From: Oscarella lobularis
Taxonomy: Eukaryota > Porifera > Homoscleromorpha > Homosclerophorida > Oscarellidae
Length of the DNA: 64,000 nucleotides
NCBI RefSeq assembly: GCF_947507565.1
Contig: NC_089185.1
Location: 1,736,001-1,800,000, forward strand
Direction of reading: 5' to 3'
Shown: positions 32,762 to 44,072 of the stretch, piece by piece
Layout: each line of letters starts with the position of its first letter
Position numbering within the stretch: position 1 is the first letter of the stretch
Program-made: the position numbers and the translations under genes
The notes under the pieces: generated by a model
Told to the model about the DNA's origin: nothing
Seen by the model: only the letters and a program-made list of their open reading frames with translations
Databases searched by the model: none

Positions 32762-34509
32762 ATGGCTTCTCGCGTATCGCTTGCGTCGGAACCGGTGTTT
32801 CTAAACACCATCACATCACAACCGGTGTTTGTAAACGCCAGCGGTGCTTCTTCCGGTTCTTCGGAAGCACTTGAAGACGTTTCGTCAATCACGCGACCAA
32901 GGCGTGCCAGCCAGAGGCGTGCCCTCGCGTTGATCTCCAATGTCAACAGGATGCACAAGCTCCAACCCCGGGGAGATGCTGCAAAGGGTGGCCGCGCCGG
33001 TGGAAGAGGAAGAAAACGGCCCCATGACACGGACCTTCCCGTCACGCCTTCTGAAGAGCCCAGTACGCACAAGTGGGCTCAACAAATGGAAGTTGTAAGC
33101 GAGCGTGTCGACGATTGGATGCGGGATCTCGCCGGAACGAATCGCATGATGTTCGCCGCATATCTGGTCCGACAATTCCTTCATCTTGGGATAACAAAAG
33201 CGTGCCAAAAAGCGGCTGCTCTTCTTGGATGCAGCGGTGCTACAGTACGCGATTGGATGGGGCATATTGCTGAAGGTGGTGAGGCATGCGAAGAGGAGAG
33301 GAAAAGAGGGCAGGTTTGGCTTTTGGAGGGAGAGGACGACCTTCAGATTATGCTAAAGGAATTCGTGCGAGGCAATAGCTGCAGAAAAGGGCAGCCTAAT
33401 CTTACCCTCGTCGACGTGCAGAACTTTGTAAATTCACGCGTCCTTCCTCTTCTTGGGAACGCCAACATGGCTGTCTCTCGATCCACCGTTCACCAGTGGA
33501 TGAAACGGCTCGACTTCAAGGTGACCAGGTACAAGAAAGGAATGTACGTTGACGGTCACGAGCGCGAGGACGTTGTCATCTACCGCTCTCTGTACCTGAG
33601 GCAGTTGGCGGAGTACGATGAATCCGGTCTTGTCCGCGTTTACCATGACGAGAGCATCTTTCACTCGAACGAGGACCAATCAACCTTTGGTGCGACGGCA
33701 GTTTTAATCCCGTCAAGCCAAAATCGGCAGGGCAGGCACTGATGGTGTCGGATTTCATTGTCGAGAAAGACGGTTCTTTTCTCTCCTCTCCTGACGGCAA
33801 AGAGCTTGTAAGACAGTTTCTCGAAATTGGCTGCAATCGGGAAGGTTACTGGAACGCCGCTCGGTTCAAAGAACAGATGGTCAAAGCCATAAGGATTTTT
33901 GATCGTACATATCCAGGAATGAAGGCGCTCTTCATCCTTGACAACAGTCCTTGCCACCGAAAGTTTGCTTCAAATGCCCTTAATGTAAAGGCTATGAACA
34001 AGGGTTCTGGTGGAAAGCAGCCCTGCATGAGAGACACCATTTGGAAAGGAGAAAGGCAAAGCATGGTCGATGAAAAGGGAATCCCAAAGGGGCTAAGTAG
34101 AGTTCTCCAAGAGAGAGGCTTTGACGTCGTTGGAAAGAGCAAGCAGCTCCTGACGGACATGCTGGCTTCGCACACAGATTTTCAGGAAGAGATGAATGAA
34201 ATTGAACACTTGGTTCATTCATCCGGCCATGTAGTGAAGTATCTGCCCAAGTTTCACTGTGAGCTCAATCCCATAGAAAGGGTCTGGTGCATGGCAAAGC
34301 AATACACCAAAGCTCACTGCGATTACACGATCAGGGGTCTTCATACAACAGCGCCAGCAAGCCTTGCCCGAATTCAATCACCCACCATAGCCGCCTTCTT
34401 TGAGCGTGTGCGGAAACACGAAGAACTCTACAGAGAGGGTCTCAGCGGCATTGAACTGGAGAGAGCAATGCACGTTTATGCGTCGCACAGAAAGTCAACG
34501 CTGTCGTGA
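32762..34509 (+). CDS. IS630/Tc1-like DDE transposase (one frameshift)
   Basis: Start chosen at ATG 32762 (MASRVSLASEP). A helix-turn-helix region (ITKACQKAAALLGCSGATVR) and a second (MAVSRSTVHQWMKRLDFK) precede the catalytic core. The catalytic residues are D in RVYHDESIFHSN (33,647), D in LFILDNSPCH (33,940) and E in CELNPIERVWC (34,276). A one-base shift at about 33,690 separates the two halves; after it the frame reads VKPKSAGQALMVSDFI. The spacing between the last two acidic residues is about 112 residues, far longer than the 34-41 of classical Tc1/mariner; the extra part includes GGKQPCMRD and a predicted helical stretch. Apart from the frameshift, which lies by a T run and could be a base-calling error, the protein looks complete (about 580 residues). 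Confidence 0.85.
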
Positions 34510-34603
34510 GCGGGCAGCTGTTGAGGAAACGTATGATTTATTGCTCAGGCTTTTCTAAAAGCCACAACTAGATCAAAGACATTCTGACTCTCTAGAACGA
34601 TAG

Positions 34604-35341
34604 TTACTGCTGGCTGTCGGGTCGCCGCCGCTTAGCATCAGGCGGGCCGAGATCAGGCGTCGTCGACGAAGGGCGCTCTGGCGGGTCAAACGTTGGGCTT
34701 GAGCTGCGTGTCCCCTCGGAGGACGTGCACGATTTGCACGCCTCTTCAATCTCGTCGACCCAGCCCTTGAGACGAGCGGTCAGTCCGAGTGACTGGACTT
34801 GACGAAGTGTGCGGTAAACGACCGCAGGCTGGCAGTTTTCCGCAGCGAATACGCTGACATTGCAGTCCCAAACGCGGCGGCGCCACGATCGACTGGATCC
34901 TTCCGAGTAGGGAACGCCAACGAGCACCCTAATTCGCACCGTTATGCACGTCATCAAAAAAGCGCCGTACCCTTCCAATCGAATTTGTCTGTCGTCCAAT
35001 GGATCAGCGAGAGCAGCAGCTAGGGATCGCTCAATGTGGCCAACAGTTTCACCGCGATTCGTCGCCGCGATTGCATTCCGGTCGTGGACACTGTCCGGCT
35101 CGCGGCGAAAACTGACAAAATCTCCTCCGCTCATTTGCCCGTAGCGCGTAGATAGGCGAATTCCCTTCAGTGGCGTGCAGAAGGAAAAAACCTGGAAGGG
35201 AGCCATTGCAACGTGATTGCGTGCGCTACGACAACTACACGTGGATGAGCACATGTTGCTTAAAACGACGTCGAATGCATTTGGGTCCAATAGAGAAGAC
35301 AAAGATACGTAAACGCCGAAGACATTTCCGCTGGAAGCCAA
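34604..35341 (-). CDS. HIRAN-domain protein
   Basis: A single 245-residue frame. Residues about 58-130 form a HIRAN domain: KGIRLSTRYGQMSGGDFVSF, then RREPDSVHDRNAIAATN and VGHIERSLAAALADPL. The R-E-P-x-S-x-x-D-x-N-A-I pattern is diagnostic. In other proteins (HLTF/Rad5) this domain binds DNA ends, typically 3' termini. A Cys cluster (CSSTCSC) precedes it and a Ser/Pro/Arg-rich tail (PPDAKRRRPDSQQ) with a likely nuclear signal follows. It lies 94 bases from the stop of the transposase in convergent orientation, inside the same inverted termini. I infer that it is an accessory protein of the transposon; no catalytic domain is visible. Confidence 0.75.
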   Translation of the reverse strand: MASSGNVFGVYVSLSSLLDPNAFDVVLSNMCSSTCSCRSARNHVAMAPFQVFSFCTPLKGIRLSTRYGQMSGGDFVSFRREPDSVHDRNAIAATNRGETVGHIERSLAAALADPLDDRQIRLEGYGAFLMTCITVRIRVLVGVPYSEGSSRSWRRRVWDCNVSVFAAENCQPAVVYRTLRQVQSLGLTARLKGWVDEIEEACKSCTSSEGTRSSSPTFDPPERPSSTTPDLGPPDAKRRRPDSQQ

Positions 35342-36604
35342 CCCGAGGATGCACCACTGAAGTCCAAAAATAGCCTAACGTAAACACGCTCAGCCTCTTA
35401 GAATAGTCGCTGGTATGGTCTCTCTAAAGGCTGTCCAGCCCGCCATTTAGCGTTATTATACTTCTGGGACATATAAAAGCTAAGTACGCTGGCTAAAAGG
35501 GTAGCTGGAACCTTCAAACGGCAGGAAAATAGCCTAACGTACCAAGCGGACGAGACATGAGAAATAGGACCTCTCCACGCGAAGAGACAGTCTCCATTTG
35601 CGCTGACAGCCGGACTTGCAAGGAGACACATGTGCGTAAGTAAGCGAGTCTTAATTGAAGGCGTGTACTGCATTTTAAGATACGAAAACATCCATCGCGC
35701 ACGTAAGAAGAATTTCCGGTTCAGCGCTGGACGCACTGTATACAAAGGGGAACGTTACGAAGATTACAATATTCTAGACTTAAAACTTACTTCAAACCCA
35801 CCAACAAATTTGCCTACCTCAACTTACATTCATGCCACCCAAACCATTGCAAAGAAGCCGTAATTAAGGGAGAATTAAATAGATTCCTAAGAAAAATATC
35901 TAACGAGTTAAGAGCAGGACGATGCACAGAACTCGCAACAGAAGTCGCAACAGGCGTCTTCTTTGCCGTACTGTTTCATTTCAGACTTGCAAGGAACGGG
36001 CAGAGCTGGGCGCGACGGACAAGCATCTAAAGCTGTCCTGTACTACGACCGCCTTACCAGAAGGGTAACGTACTCTTCTATTAGGGATGGAGGCCCCCAT
36101 TGAATGACTCGCCTAATATGAGGACAGTCAGCCCCATTTCCAAACTACTAGCACGTTTGGAACTTATACGCGCAAAGTAAAGACTCAACCAACAAATTCA
36201 AAGGAAAGGAACAGGATAGTGAATGTGAAGCAGGCGAGTTGGGCATTGGGAAAAACATATGTCATGAGAAATTTCAAATTTACTTGAGTGAAAGTATAAT
36301 CCTTTGCGTTCGCGGTGAACGGTTCCGTAGAGCTCTGTTCCGTGAAGCTCTCCAACACTCTCTCTTCTTATCCCACTCCTCCCTCCCGTCAAACCCCTAT
36401 ATCTACAACTCCAAGTCACAGAAATTACGTCATACATAAACACACACACATACATACTCTACTAACACATACACGTTTTATTACTGCGCCCTGAATTAAT
36501 GCTTGTCCTCAAGCATTCGTGATCTCAAATTATTAGGCTGGTCCGATTAATCTTCTTCAAGGAACACGGAAACCCATGATGGTAACACACCAGCTTCGCG
36601 CCTG

Positions 36605-36973
36605 TTACCGCCATACCAATAATGCCCAGCGGGAAACGAAGGCGGTGACGGCTTTAATAAAACTAGGTAAGGTAAGGATGATGGGTTGTATTATAGTGTC
36701 TACGATTTTTGAGAGGCTTTCGGCGGGGCCGAATGAGGCGCTGCATAATGGGATTTTGTGAATTTTCTTTAAGAAACACATTAGCTGGGGTCTTACTTCT
36801 TCTGGTTCTCGAAGAAGGAAAGCTGTTGTCTCAGTATCAATGACCCCGTGGTTAGCCAAGTTTTCTATGGTTAAGTTGATTGACTTTGCCAGTGCTTGGG
36901 TTGGGTCCTTCCCAAGTTTTTTGTAGGTGTTGGCATCATCTAGGTTTTCTTGTCCTTTTGTGATATAGCACAC
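36605..36973 (-). pseudogene. Second Penelope-like reverse transcriptase fragment
   Basis: The minus strand reads ANTYKKLGKDPTQALAKSIN, then VIDTETTAFLLREPEEVRPQ, then LMCFLKKIHKIPLCSAS, FGPAESLSKIVDTIIQPIIL and TLPSFIKAVTAFV. The order (x-Y-x-K-L-x-x-D-P-T, F-L-x-P-K-I-H-K, G-P-x-E-x-x-S-K-x-V-D) is the N-terminal part of Penelope-like or related reverse transcriptases. The catalytic part is absent. It is on the opposite strand from the copy at 32.4/35.7 kb and covers a different part. Confidence 0.65.
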
Positions 36974-37019
36974 TTACACGTACACTAATGCCGTCAGCTC
37001 TTCTTCTGCAGCTGCTTCA

Positions 37020-37150
37020 AAAATTTAGCATCCGAGCACTTTTTTTACATCGCACACATTTCCTTCGTAGTACGTCTTGTACATTTCGCCATAGCCTCCT
37101 CTTCCAATTTTTTTTCAGAATATTAATGGATTCAAAAGACTTTGGACGAC
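37020..37150 (-). pseudogene. Protein kinase N-lobe exon relic
   Basis: The minus strand reads GRGGYGEMYKTYYEGNVCDV and then KKVLGC before an in-frame stop. G-x-G-x-Y-G-x-x-Y-K is the glycine-rich ATP loop of protein kinases, followed at the right distance by the V-x-x-K-K lysine strand. Upstream, a run of A bases shifts the frame relative to the preceding ILKK. No other kinase exon is seen. Confidence 0.45.
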
Positions 37151-37369
37151 CTGGCCATACTTGCATAAGTGCTTGAAATAAACAATTATTTGAAAGCACT
37201 GACCTGTGAAGGCGTTTTCAGCAGGGACACCACGACTTTCATCATCTATTAGCAGTAAATAGTAGTCAATAAAGTTGTGGATTATACTGGTAACGTACTT
37301 GGCTTGGAAGAGGATGGAAAAGAAGGCGATGTTGCTTTAGGACGTCGATCCGCCGTCTATGGAAAACGA

Positions 37370-37545
37370 AGGCAAGTACGTCGCTGTCGCTAACGTCAGC
37401 GAAGCGGGCGCCGAAGCCAACGTCTATTCTGTCGCTAACGTTAGCGCAGCGGGCGCCGCCGAAGGGAAAGTTGTCAACGTCGGCCACGAGCACGAGGCCA
37501 ACGTCGGCGAAGCGGGCGCCAAGCCAACGTCGGCGAAGCGCGCCA
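37370..37545. repeat. Imperfect GC-rich repeat (GCGAAGCGGGCGCC)
   Basis: Words such as GTCGCTAACGT and GCGAAGCGGGCGCCGAAGCC recur at irregular 40-60 base spacing. Open frames across it (ANVSEAGAE on plus) are probably a by-product. Confidence 0.5.
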
Positions 37546-37679
37546 CTCATTCTTTCTAGGTAACGGTGACACCGCATGGTCGCCTTGTCTCTTTCTTCAC
37601 TTTCCACTTGCTTCTTAGTCGTTTCGACGGATAGTGGAAATGGTTCATCGCCAATCTCGGAAGGTAATTTCACTTAGTT

Positions 37680-40235
37680 TTAGTAGCCCAAATGTTTGAT
37701 AATGAACAATGAATTAATTAATAAGGCATTCTGGTGTTTGTAATTCATTACCAGTTGTTGTTCTATTGATTAATTATATAATTGCAATTCATTAAATTAA
37801 ATTAACTATTTTAATAATTTTTTTCAGTTTGCATTACGTATTATGTACCACGTAGAGTTTCGGTGTTGTCAATATCTAAGCAAAGTTTTGTGTTAGGATC
37901 AGGGAAATCAAGTCCGCTATCATCCAGTGAACTTTAATTCTTTTTTTTGCTGGAATGAAAATTTCAGTTCTTTATTGCCTAACTAATAATAATTTTTCTT
38001 GGTATTAGAATCCTTGAGTACGTGGGACACTTCTACTAAGGTATGAATATGTCATTAGTATGATATTAAAAAGAAGGCAACTGGCCAAAAAAAGATGCAA
38101 CCAATATAAATTGGAAAATATATGCATTCTGGCCGAAAAGGAATGCAACATTATCTGATGTTGCCGTCAGATGAAGTATGCATCCAATTAAAAAATAAAA
38201 ATTAGTAAATATTATAATCAGTACATCTTAAAACTCCACTAACTAAAATTGCCGCCTACCTTTTAAGCGAGCAAATTGGACTTCTTCTGACAAAAATTCA
38301 TTAATTGAAAACAAAAAGGTTATTGTTGCAACTTACGGTTTGCATACTCTCCCGAAGGAAGAGGTCGTCTGTATAAAAAATTAAAAAAGATTTTTCTAAT
38401 CTTCCATTTTGCTTCTCACCACCATGCGTCTTAATTAATCTCTTTTATAACTTCCTTTTTACCCGTGTATTGTTTTCTATACTGCAAAACGTCGGATCAC
38501 TCGAAAAAATGTTTGATTATTTCTGTTATCTTCACAGTCGATCCCTACCGCCAGCTATATTGTGTGTTATTAGCTTTGGTTACACTTCGGCTGCTGGGAG
38601 GTTCATACGCATAATTATCTCTGGGGGAGAGAACTTCCATCAATGAGTGCCGGAGTCAGAAAAAAGAGCAGGGAACGTCCTCAGATACACATTCCTGGCC
38701 CAATCAAGTCTATTAGATTATCAGTTTTAGATACTCAGTTTTTTACTTGTAGAAACTTTGCTAGTCCGTTTTCGAAAGGATTTTCGTTGACAGAGAAAAG
38801 GTGGTTTCACTTTTCGGTTTAGTTAACTAATGGACGCACGTATTGAACGACATCGGCAAATACTGCGATAGCATTGTCCTCGAAAGGCATTGTTTTTGTG
38901 TTAAGACGTCATTTTTATGTTGTACGTCGCCGATGTCTTAAAATTTTGCAACGGGCGTCTCTGTCTAAGGACACGCTCCCAGTCGTCCATGATCATGTTG
39001 AGAAGCGATTTCTTCTGCGGAGAGATGACCGGGCAAATGAAAAAAAACCGGTTGTAGGTACTGTAAATGGAAACTAGAAGCGAATTTCGTTTGTGTCTAA
39101 AAAGTTGCCTTTTCTCCTTTTTCAATAATTCTCTGGCAGTCGCTCATTCTGGCGAATTCTGGTAGCAGAACGCAAAAAGGGATCGTACTTGGGGGACCGG
39201 GTAATTAAACGGCTTCCCCGTACGGAAAATGTCGTTAGTCCTAATGAGTTTCTCACGAGATTTTTACAGGTTCTCATGAAATTTTTTAAACGACAAATGG
39301 GGCCTCTCAGGAAAACTTTATGAGAATTTCATAAGGTTCTTCTTATTAGCTTAACTTTTCATAACTTTTCAATGTAATTAATCTCGAGAGGCTACACGCT
39401 ACTTCTCACTCGAGCTATTTTACTGCTATAGTAATCTTTCTCCGTTGTTCCCTTCCTGATTTTCTCCCGTTAACGTTCCACCTGTAGCAAATACTGCCCT
39501 GCTCCCTCCGTCTCATTTGCTTCATAAAGCTAAAAAGCCCAAAAGATTGAAACCTAAAGTACGTGTTTGATAAATTTTGCATAGTACGAAATGTCCTTTA
39601 TAGTTCGAACTCCAAGGATTCTGCTTTTCTGGTAGCTTTTCGATGGCTTTCGCAATTTACGTGGACCCGGCGACAGAGAAAATAGAATTATGCGGGAATA
39701 AGGATATCGCCAAAATTGTCATCGGTGCGCTTCAACACACAAAAGAAAAAGAAACTACACTCCTTCATCGAATGACGACGCCAAAGAAATCAGCGACAAG
39801 GAGTCACCGGAACGAACGTCAAGACCAACGACTGCAGATGCCTGATCTATCCGTAATGTCTGCCACCGAACTTTGCCATTGAATACTGCTCCTAAATACA
39901 ACCGGGGAAGGACGATTATGCTAGGGCGTGGGAGGCAAATAAGTGCTTTGGTGGCCAGCTTGTCTGCCGTTCAAGAGTCCCAGGTTAGCTCCTCACTGCT
40001 AGAAATTTTAAAATAATAATAGTTTTTAAACCGATATGCAAAACTGATTGGCGCCAAAAAAAACTGAAAACCCAAAAATTTGCTAGCGTCCTCCGTTCAA
40101 TAGCCATGTCGTATAAAAAAGCCATCGCGTAAGCAGTTTTGAAGGCATTCATACAACCTGAGCTCAATTGCATTCTTCAGAGCAAGATGCGCATCTGCCA
40201 TTTGATGACTCCCAGTCCGATGTCAAAAAGAAAAA
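37680..40235. other. AT-rich stretch without a recognised gene
   Basis: Mostly AT-rich. At 38,070-38,180 words such as AAGATGCAACC and GAATGCAACATT recur. A frame at 39,643-39,882 (MAFAIYVDPATEKIELCGNK) has no recognisable domain. No element termini or RNA genes could be supported. Confidence 0.4.
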
Positions 40236-40955
40236 AAGTGCAAAAAGTTTTGAACTATCGTCTATTAGAAAAAGGAAAAAGGCAGCCCAAAGATTTGGGT
40301 GTGTCACTAACGCGCGTGTCATGACGCGGAGAGCATTGCGTGTCCTTCAGAATTAAAAATTATTATTTTCCGATCGGGCTGCCCATGTATTTGGGTTACC
40401 TTTCGAAGCCATCATCCGAGACCGATCGAGAAAGTGCTATTGGGCGAAAAGACAAAGAAACAGTGTCGAGCTAGCCTCGGACCCAGGCCACTCCCACAAA
40501 CCTTGTCAGCAGGGAGAGGCCTGGCTAGTACCTCATTAAGTCACATGCTTCCAAACTTTCCACGTGATTATCTTTTATGGTAATGCAATTAGACGGGCTG
40601 ATGTCTTAGCACGACACCTCCATACTTCCCAAGAAAACTTACCGACTTCACCAGACGCGTCGCCGTACCTCTCGAAAGGCCAACTTGCAGCTACCCACGC
40701 AGACCTGAGCATATAACACATGGCGTCAGACGAATCGCAATGCGGTACTTCGAGCACCGAAAGAGGTCTCCTATAGTGCCCTTCTGCGCCCTATTTGCGT
40801 TATTTCCGCGCCAACTGTCTGTAGGCGAGCATAATATGGCCGATTGTTCTTCGAATGTTCGAAACCTCTTCCCCGACGTTTTTGGGTTATCCAGCTTCCG
40901 TCAGGGCCAGTTCGAAGCTTCCTTGGCTGTGCTTGAAGGACAGGACGTAAAGAAG
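40236..40955. mobile_element. Left end of a second RecQ-type element, with its flank
   Basis: At 40,472 TAGCCTCGGACCCAGGCC begins a terminus of the same style as the 41,974 element, with a hairpin at 40,483-40,524 (CCAGGCCACTCCC ... GGGAGAGGCCTGG). The plus strand then encodes, from ATG 40,836, FPDVFGLSSFRQGQFEASL and AVLEGQDV. These are the first RecQ helicase motifs (compare LQSFRPGQLETIETLAEGKD at 42.2 kb), after which the sequence turns into low-complexity GACGACA-type repeats. The flank 40,236-40,471 is about 230 bases that recur at 41,935-41,973 plus 47,086-47,317, so the flank and this end are duplicated in the window. No right end or DUF6589 gene was found for this copy. Confidence 0.65.
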
Positions 40956-42185
40956 CCGGATACAACGACGACAGCGATGAGCGCGACGAGCGCGACGATC
41001 CCACGAGAAAGACAGCGACAGCGACGACAGACAGGCCGCATCCAACAATGAAGGCGATGACAGCGAAGAGCAAGACGCTTATTACAACGATGACGCCGGT
41101 ACCCACTACCAGCTGAAAGAAAGGGACGAGCAACGGATGCGAGAGAACCCTTAGGCACAGACGTTCCTATCGCCGAGGCGCGACGCCGCTCAGCGCCCGC
41201 AGTCGGCAAATGACCGGCGCTGTGGAAAAATTTCTCGCTCGGCCAAGGCCAAGGCGAAGAAGAAAAAACTCGCCAGAAGTACCTCAATTATGTACATTTC
41301 ATCGCAAAAACACCCCAGCCAGAATGAAATATACAAGAAAAAGAAGAATCTGCAAAAGAAGCAGAAGACCGCCTCGTTTTACGAGAGGCCATAGATAAAA
41401 CGTCTTCTGTAGCGCGCGTCTTTGTTTTGTTCACGTTACCATTGATAGAAGACTTCTATCCCTGACGTTACCGCGTTTAAAATACTTTGCCGAAATAGGG
41501 GAAATTCAGCCTTTTTTCTAATATGTATGGAGAATGCTTTGTATGCTGTACGAAACGTATATCAATGCACTCACATATATTTTAGACGTAGATTCTAGTT
41601 TATATTTGGCTGCCGCTTTTCGATCGATCGTTACACCCCTATTCGCAGTCGAGCCTACCAGTCTTTGGCGGTAAATGACTTATATTAGTTGTACAAAGGT
41701 GAAGCAAAATTGCCTCACTCTTCGCGAAGGGTATTTTTTGAGATATGACATCGGGTCCTTCACGCCTGACTCCAACAAGTAAGCCCTAAAGGTGCGAAAT
41801 ATACAAAACATGAAGTGGAATAGTGAGAAAATTGTAAGTGGAGGCTAGCCAACAAGTGACTCGTAGGATCTCCGCAACGCCACGCGCAATTAAAACGAAA
41901 CATGGCATGCTTACTAGGCACTATTAGAGAAAAAAATGCCAAAAGGTTTTCAACTATCGTCTATTAGAAAAAGTAGCCTCGCGTGCGCCAGGCCCTTCTC
42001 CTCTGATCCCGGATAAACCCGGGGAGGAGAAGGGCCTGGTACTATTCGTCTCCGTCATACGTCACGTGTAGCCCCCTTTTGGGGGCGCGGTTGGCCATGT
42101 GACTGTTTAAATATGTGGCGCGACACCTACCAAATTCGATTGGCCTCTTGCGCCTGCGCGAGTTGGAGCGAATTTTTAGACGGGT

Positions 42186-43976
42186 ATGGAGTGCACAACA
42201 ACGGTCGCAGAGCGAGCCGCAGAAGTTCTTTCGAATGAGTTCCACTTACAGTCGTTTCGCCCGGGACAGCTAGAGACGATAGAGACTTTAGCTGAAGGAA
42301 AAGACGTCGTTGTGCGACTTCCGACAAACGGGGGCAAATTTCTATGCTACCTTCTCCCACCGAGGCTGTTTGGAGGCACGTCTTGCTGCATCGTCATCTC
42401 TCCGCTCAGTGCGCTGATGAGAGAGCAGGTGCTTCATATTTCATAGTGAATAGCGTATGTCTTTCGCTTTGAGTCACCGCTTTTATCAAGGTTGAAAAAC
42501 TGGGAAAACTTGGAATGTTTGCCCTTTCATGCTCGGCAACTCCGCAAATCAGACAACTCTCCGATAAAGAATTAGAGAACTGTCAATACTGTAAAATCTA
42601 GTTGCTCTTTTTGCATTTGCATACATTACCTAAAATGGTCATTCTAGTTTATCTGTCTCCGGAATGTGCCACAGACTCGTCTTGGGTAAAAATTATGGAC
42701 AAAAGAATTCACCGCAGACTGAAGCTGATTGCCGTTGATGAAGCTCACTGTGTATCAGAATGGTAAAACTTTTTTGCTTTTTTTGCAGGATGTCTGATGC
42801 ATGTATCTATTTCTTCAAGGGGAACTGAGTTTCGAGTTGACTTTTCACAGCTTCATATTTTACGAAAGCATTCCAGCTGTCCGATTGTAGCTCTAACGGC
42901 TACACTGACCAAGAATGACATGGAGTTGCTTTCTTTAAGAACGGGTTTGATCAGTCCACATTACGTGTTGGTGCCCGTGAACAGACGAAATTTGTACTTG
43001 CTCTTTCTGCCATCAAAACAAAGCCATGAAGTAAGTAAAAATGTGGTAGTTGTGTGCCTGTTGCCTTGAAGCATGAATTTAAATTTAGAAGACGTTTGAA
43101 CCTGTGATCGAGAACTTGGAAAATCTACAAAAAAATAATTTTTTACAGACAAAGAAAATTGCTACTGAACTTTGGGAGATGTTTCAGAGTATCTCTTCCA
43201 AGGCAGTTGCAATTCACCATTCGTCTCTAACAACACAAACAAGGCGAGCAGTTGAAAAATCATTTTCTAATGGATGTTCCCCTCTTGTGATTGCAACAAT
43301 CGGCTTTGGCATGGTAATTTCAACGTAGGCCCCATTATTAGTCTTTTAACGACAAAGATTAAGGGCTTAGATATACCTGACGTGCGCCTTGTGATTTGCT
43401 TTGGACTCCCCAGCACAGTATCAACAATGTTTCAGGTAAAACTCATATCCGTGCAGTCATGATTCGATCTTCATCGACTCACAGATGTTTGGTCGAAGCG
43501 GTCGAGACGGGAAGAAATCGACCTGCGTGTGTCTGTTCTCGACCCGTAGCCTGAAGTCAAAAGACGTCCAGCCAGACTTGAAAAATTTATTGGAAAGCAA
43601 AACCTGCCTTCGACAGAAAATGTGCAACCTTCTCGAGTCAAGTTTCGACCCTCGTGATCAAGCGGGTTTTCCGTGCTGCTCAGTATGCTTTGGAAATAAG
43701 CTAGACCCAAACGGATATTTCCTTTACAGCGAACGCTCCCGGAAGCGGCCGTCTTCAGAAAAAGTTGTTAAGACGCCTATTCGCGTGTTTAACGACGCCC
43801 TTCTAGAGTCCACCCTGGGTTTGTGGCGGAAAAGGGAAGCCAAGAGGCAAGGACTGGCGTTCGTGGGGTCCGAGACCGTCCTAAGCAACTCCCGTCTTCT
43901 CCTAGTGCGAGATACGGTCGACGAATTGGTAACCATTCGTAGCCATAATAGGAATATCGGAGGAATTAGCGGGTAA
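42186..43976 (+). CDS. RecQ-like DNA helicase, seven exons
   Basis: Exons 42186-42428, 42491-42590, 42648-42762, 42820-43030, 43089-43313, 43364-43435 and 43485-43976 join without a stop into about 485 residues; introns are 49-62 nt. Motifs in order: FHLQSFRPGQLETIETL (motif 0); RLPTNGGKFLCYLLPP (Walker A, normally PTGGGKSLCY); LSALMREQ; YLSPE; LIAVDEAHCVSEW (DEAH); GTEFRVDF; IVALTATLTKND; KAVAIHHSSL; LVIATIGFGM joined to GLDIPDVRLVICFGLPS; and MFGRSGRDG (motif VI). The C-terminus has LLESSFDPRDQAGFPCCSVC, like the RecQ zinc-binding end. It begins 38 bases inside the left terminus. The Asn and Phe in Walker A are unusual: Lys is kept, but the Ser/Thr that binds magnesium is Phe, so ATPase activity is doubtful. 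Confidence 0.85.
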
Positions 43977-44072
43977 TTTGCTCGCTATCCTTAACGAATA
44001 TCGCCTTCAAAGAATGCATGAAATTGAGTCAGACCATTCATACTGTTTGGAAAAGCAGCAATGAAATACTAT

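Larger units (their letters stand above)
32535..35738. mobile_element. IS630/Tc1-like transposon carrying a HIRAN gene
   Basis: The left end CAGTGCGTCCAGCGCTAAAC (32,535) is inverted at the right end (35,719-35,738) with one mismatch in 20, and TA flanks both sides (32,533-34; 35,739-40). The 3,204-bp unit contains only two genes, arranged tail-to-tail: a near-intact DDE transposase on plus and a HIRAN-domain protein on minus. Removing the element and one TA rejoins the interrupted Penelope-like frame, which confirms the boundaries. Confidence 0.9.
32385..35930 (+). pseudogene. Penelope-like reverse transcriptase fragment, split
   Basis: Left part (32,385-32,534): DISMVWTHTKEELTIF, then LQELNNFNESIELSHSES and IFLDTTV. 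Right part (35,741-35,930): YKGERYEDYNILDLK, then, one frame over, TYFKPTNKFAYLNLHSCHPN and HCKEAVIKGELNRFLRKI. The order (KEEL, FLDTTV, KPTxxxxYL, S-x-H-P) is that of Penelope-like reverse transcriptases. The codons join in frame across the TA where the 3.2-kb IS630-like element is inserted. The fragment itself is truncated at both ends and frameshifted at about 35,775, so it was dead or dying independently of the insertion. Confidence 0.75.

Noticed and set aside
42186-43976. RecQ gene as a host BLM/WRN-type repair gene
   Set aside because: It is bounded by transposon termini with a target duplication, and a second RecQ start follows a related terminus at 40.8 kb.
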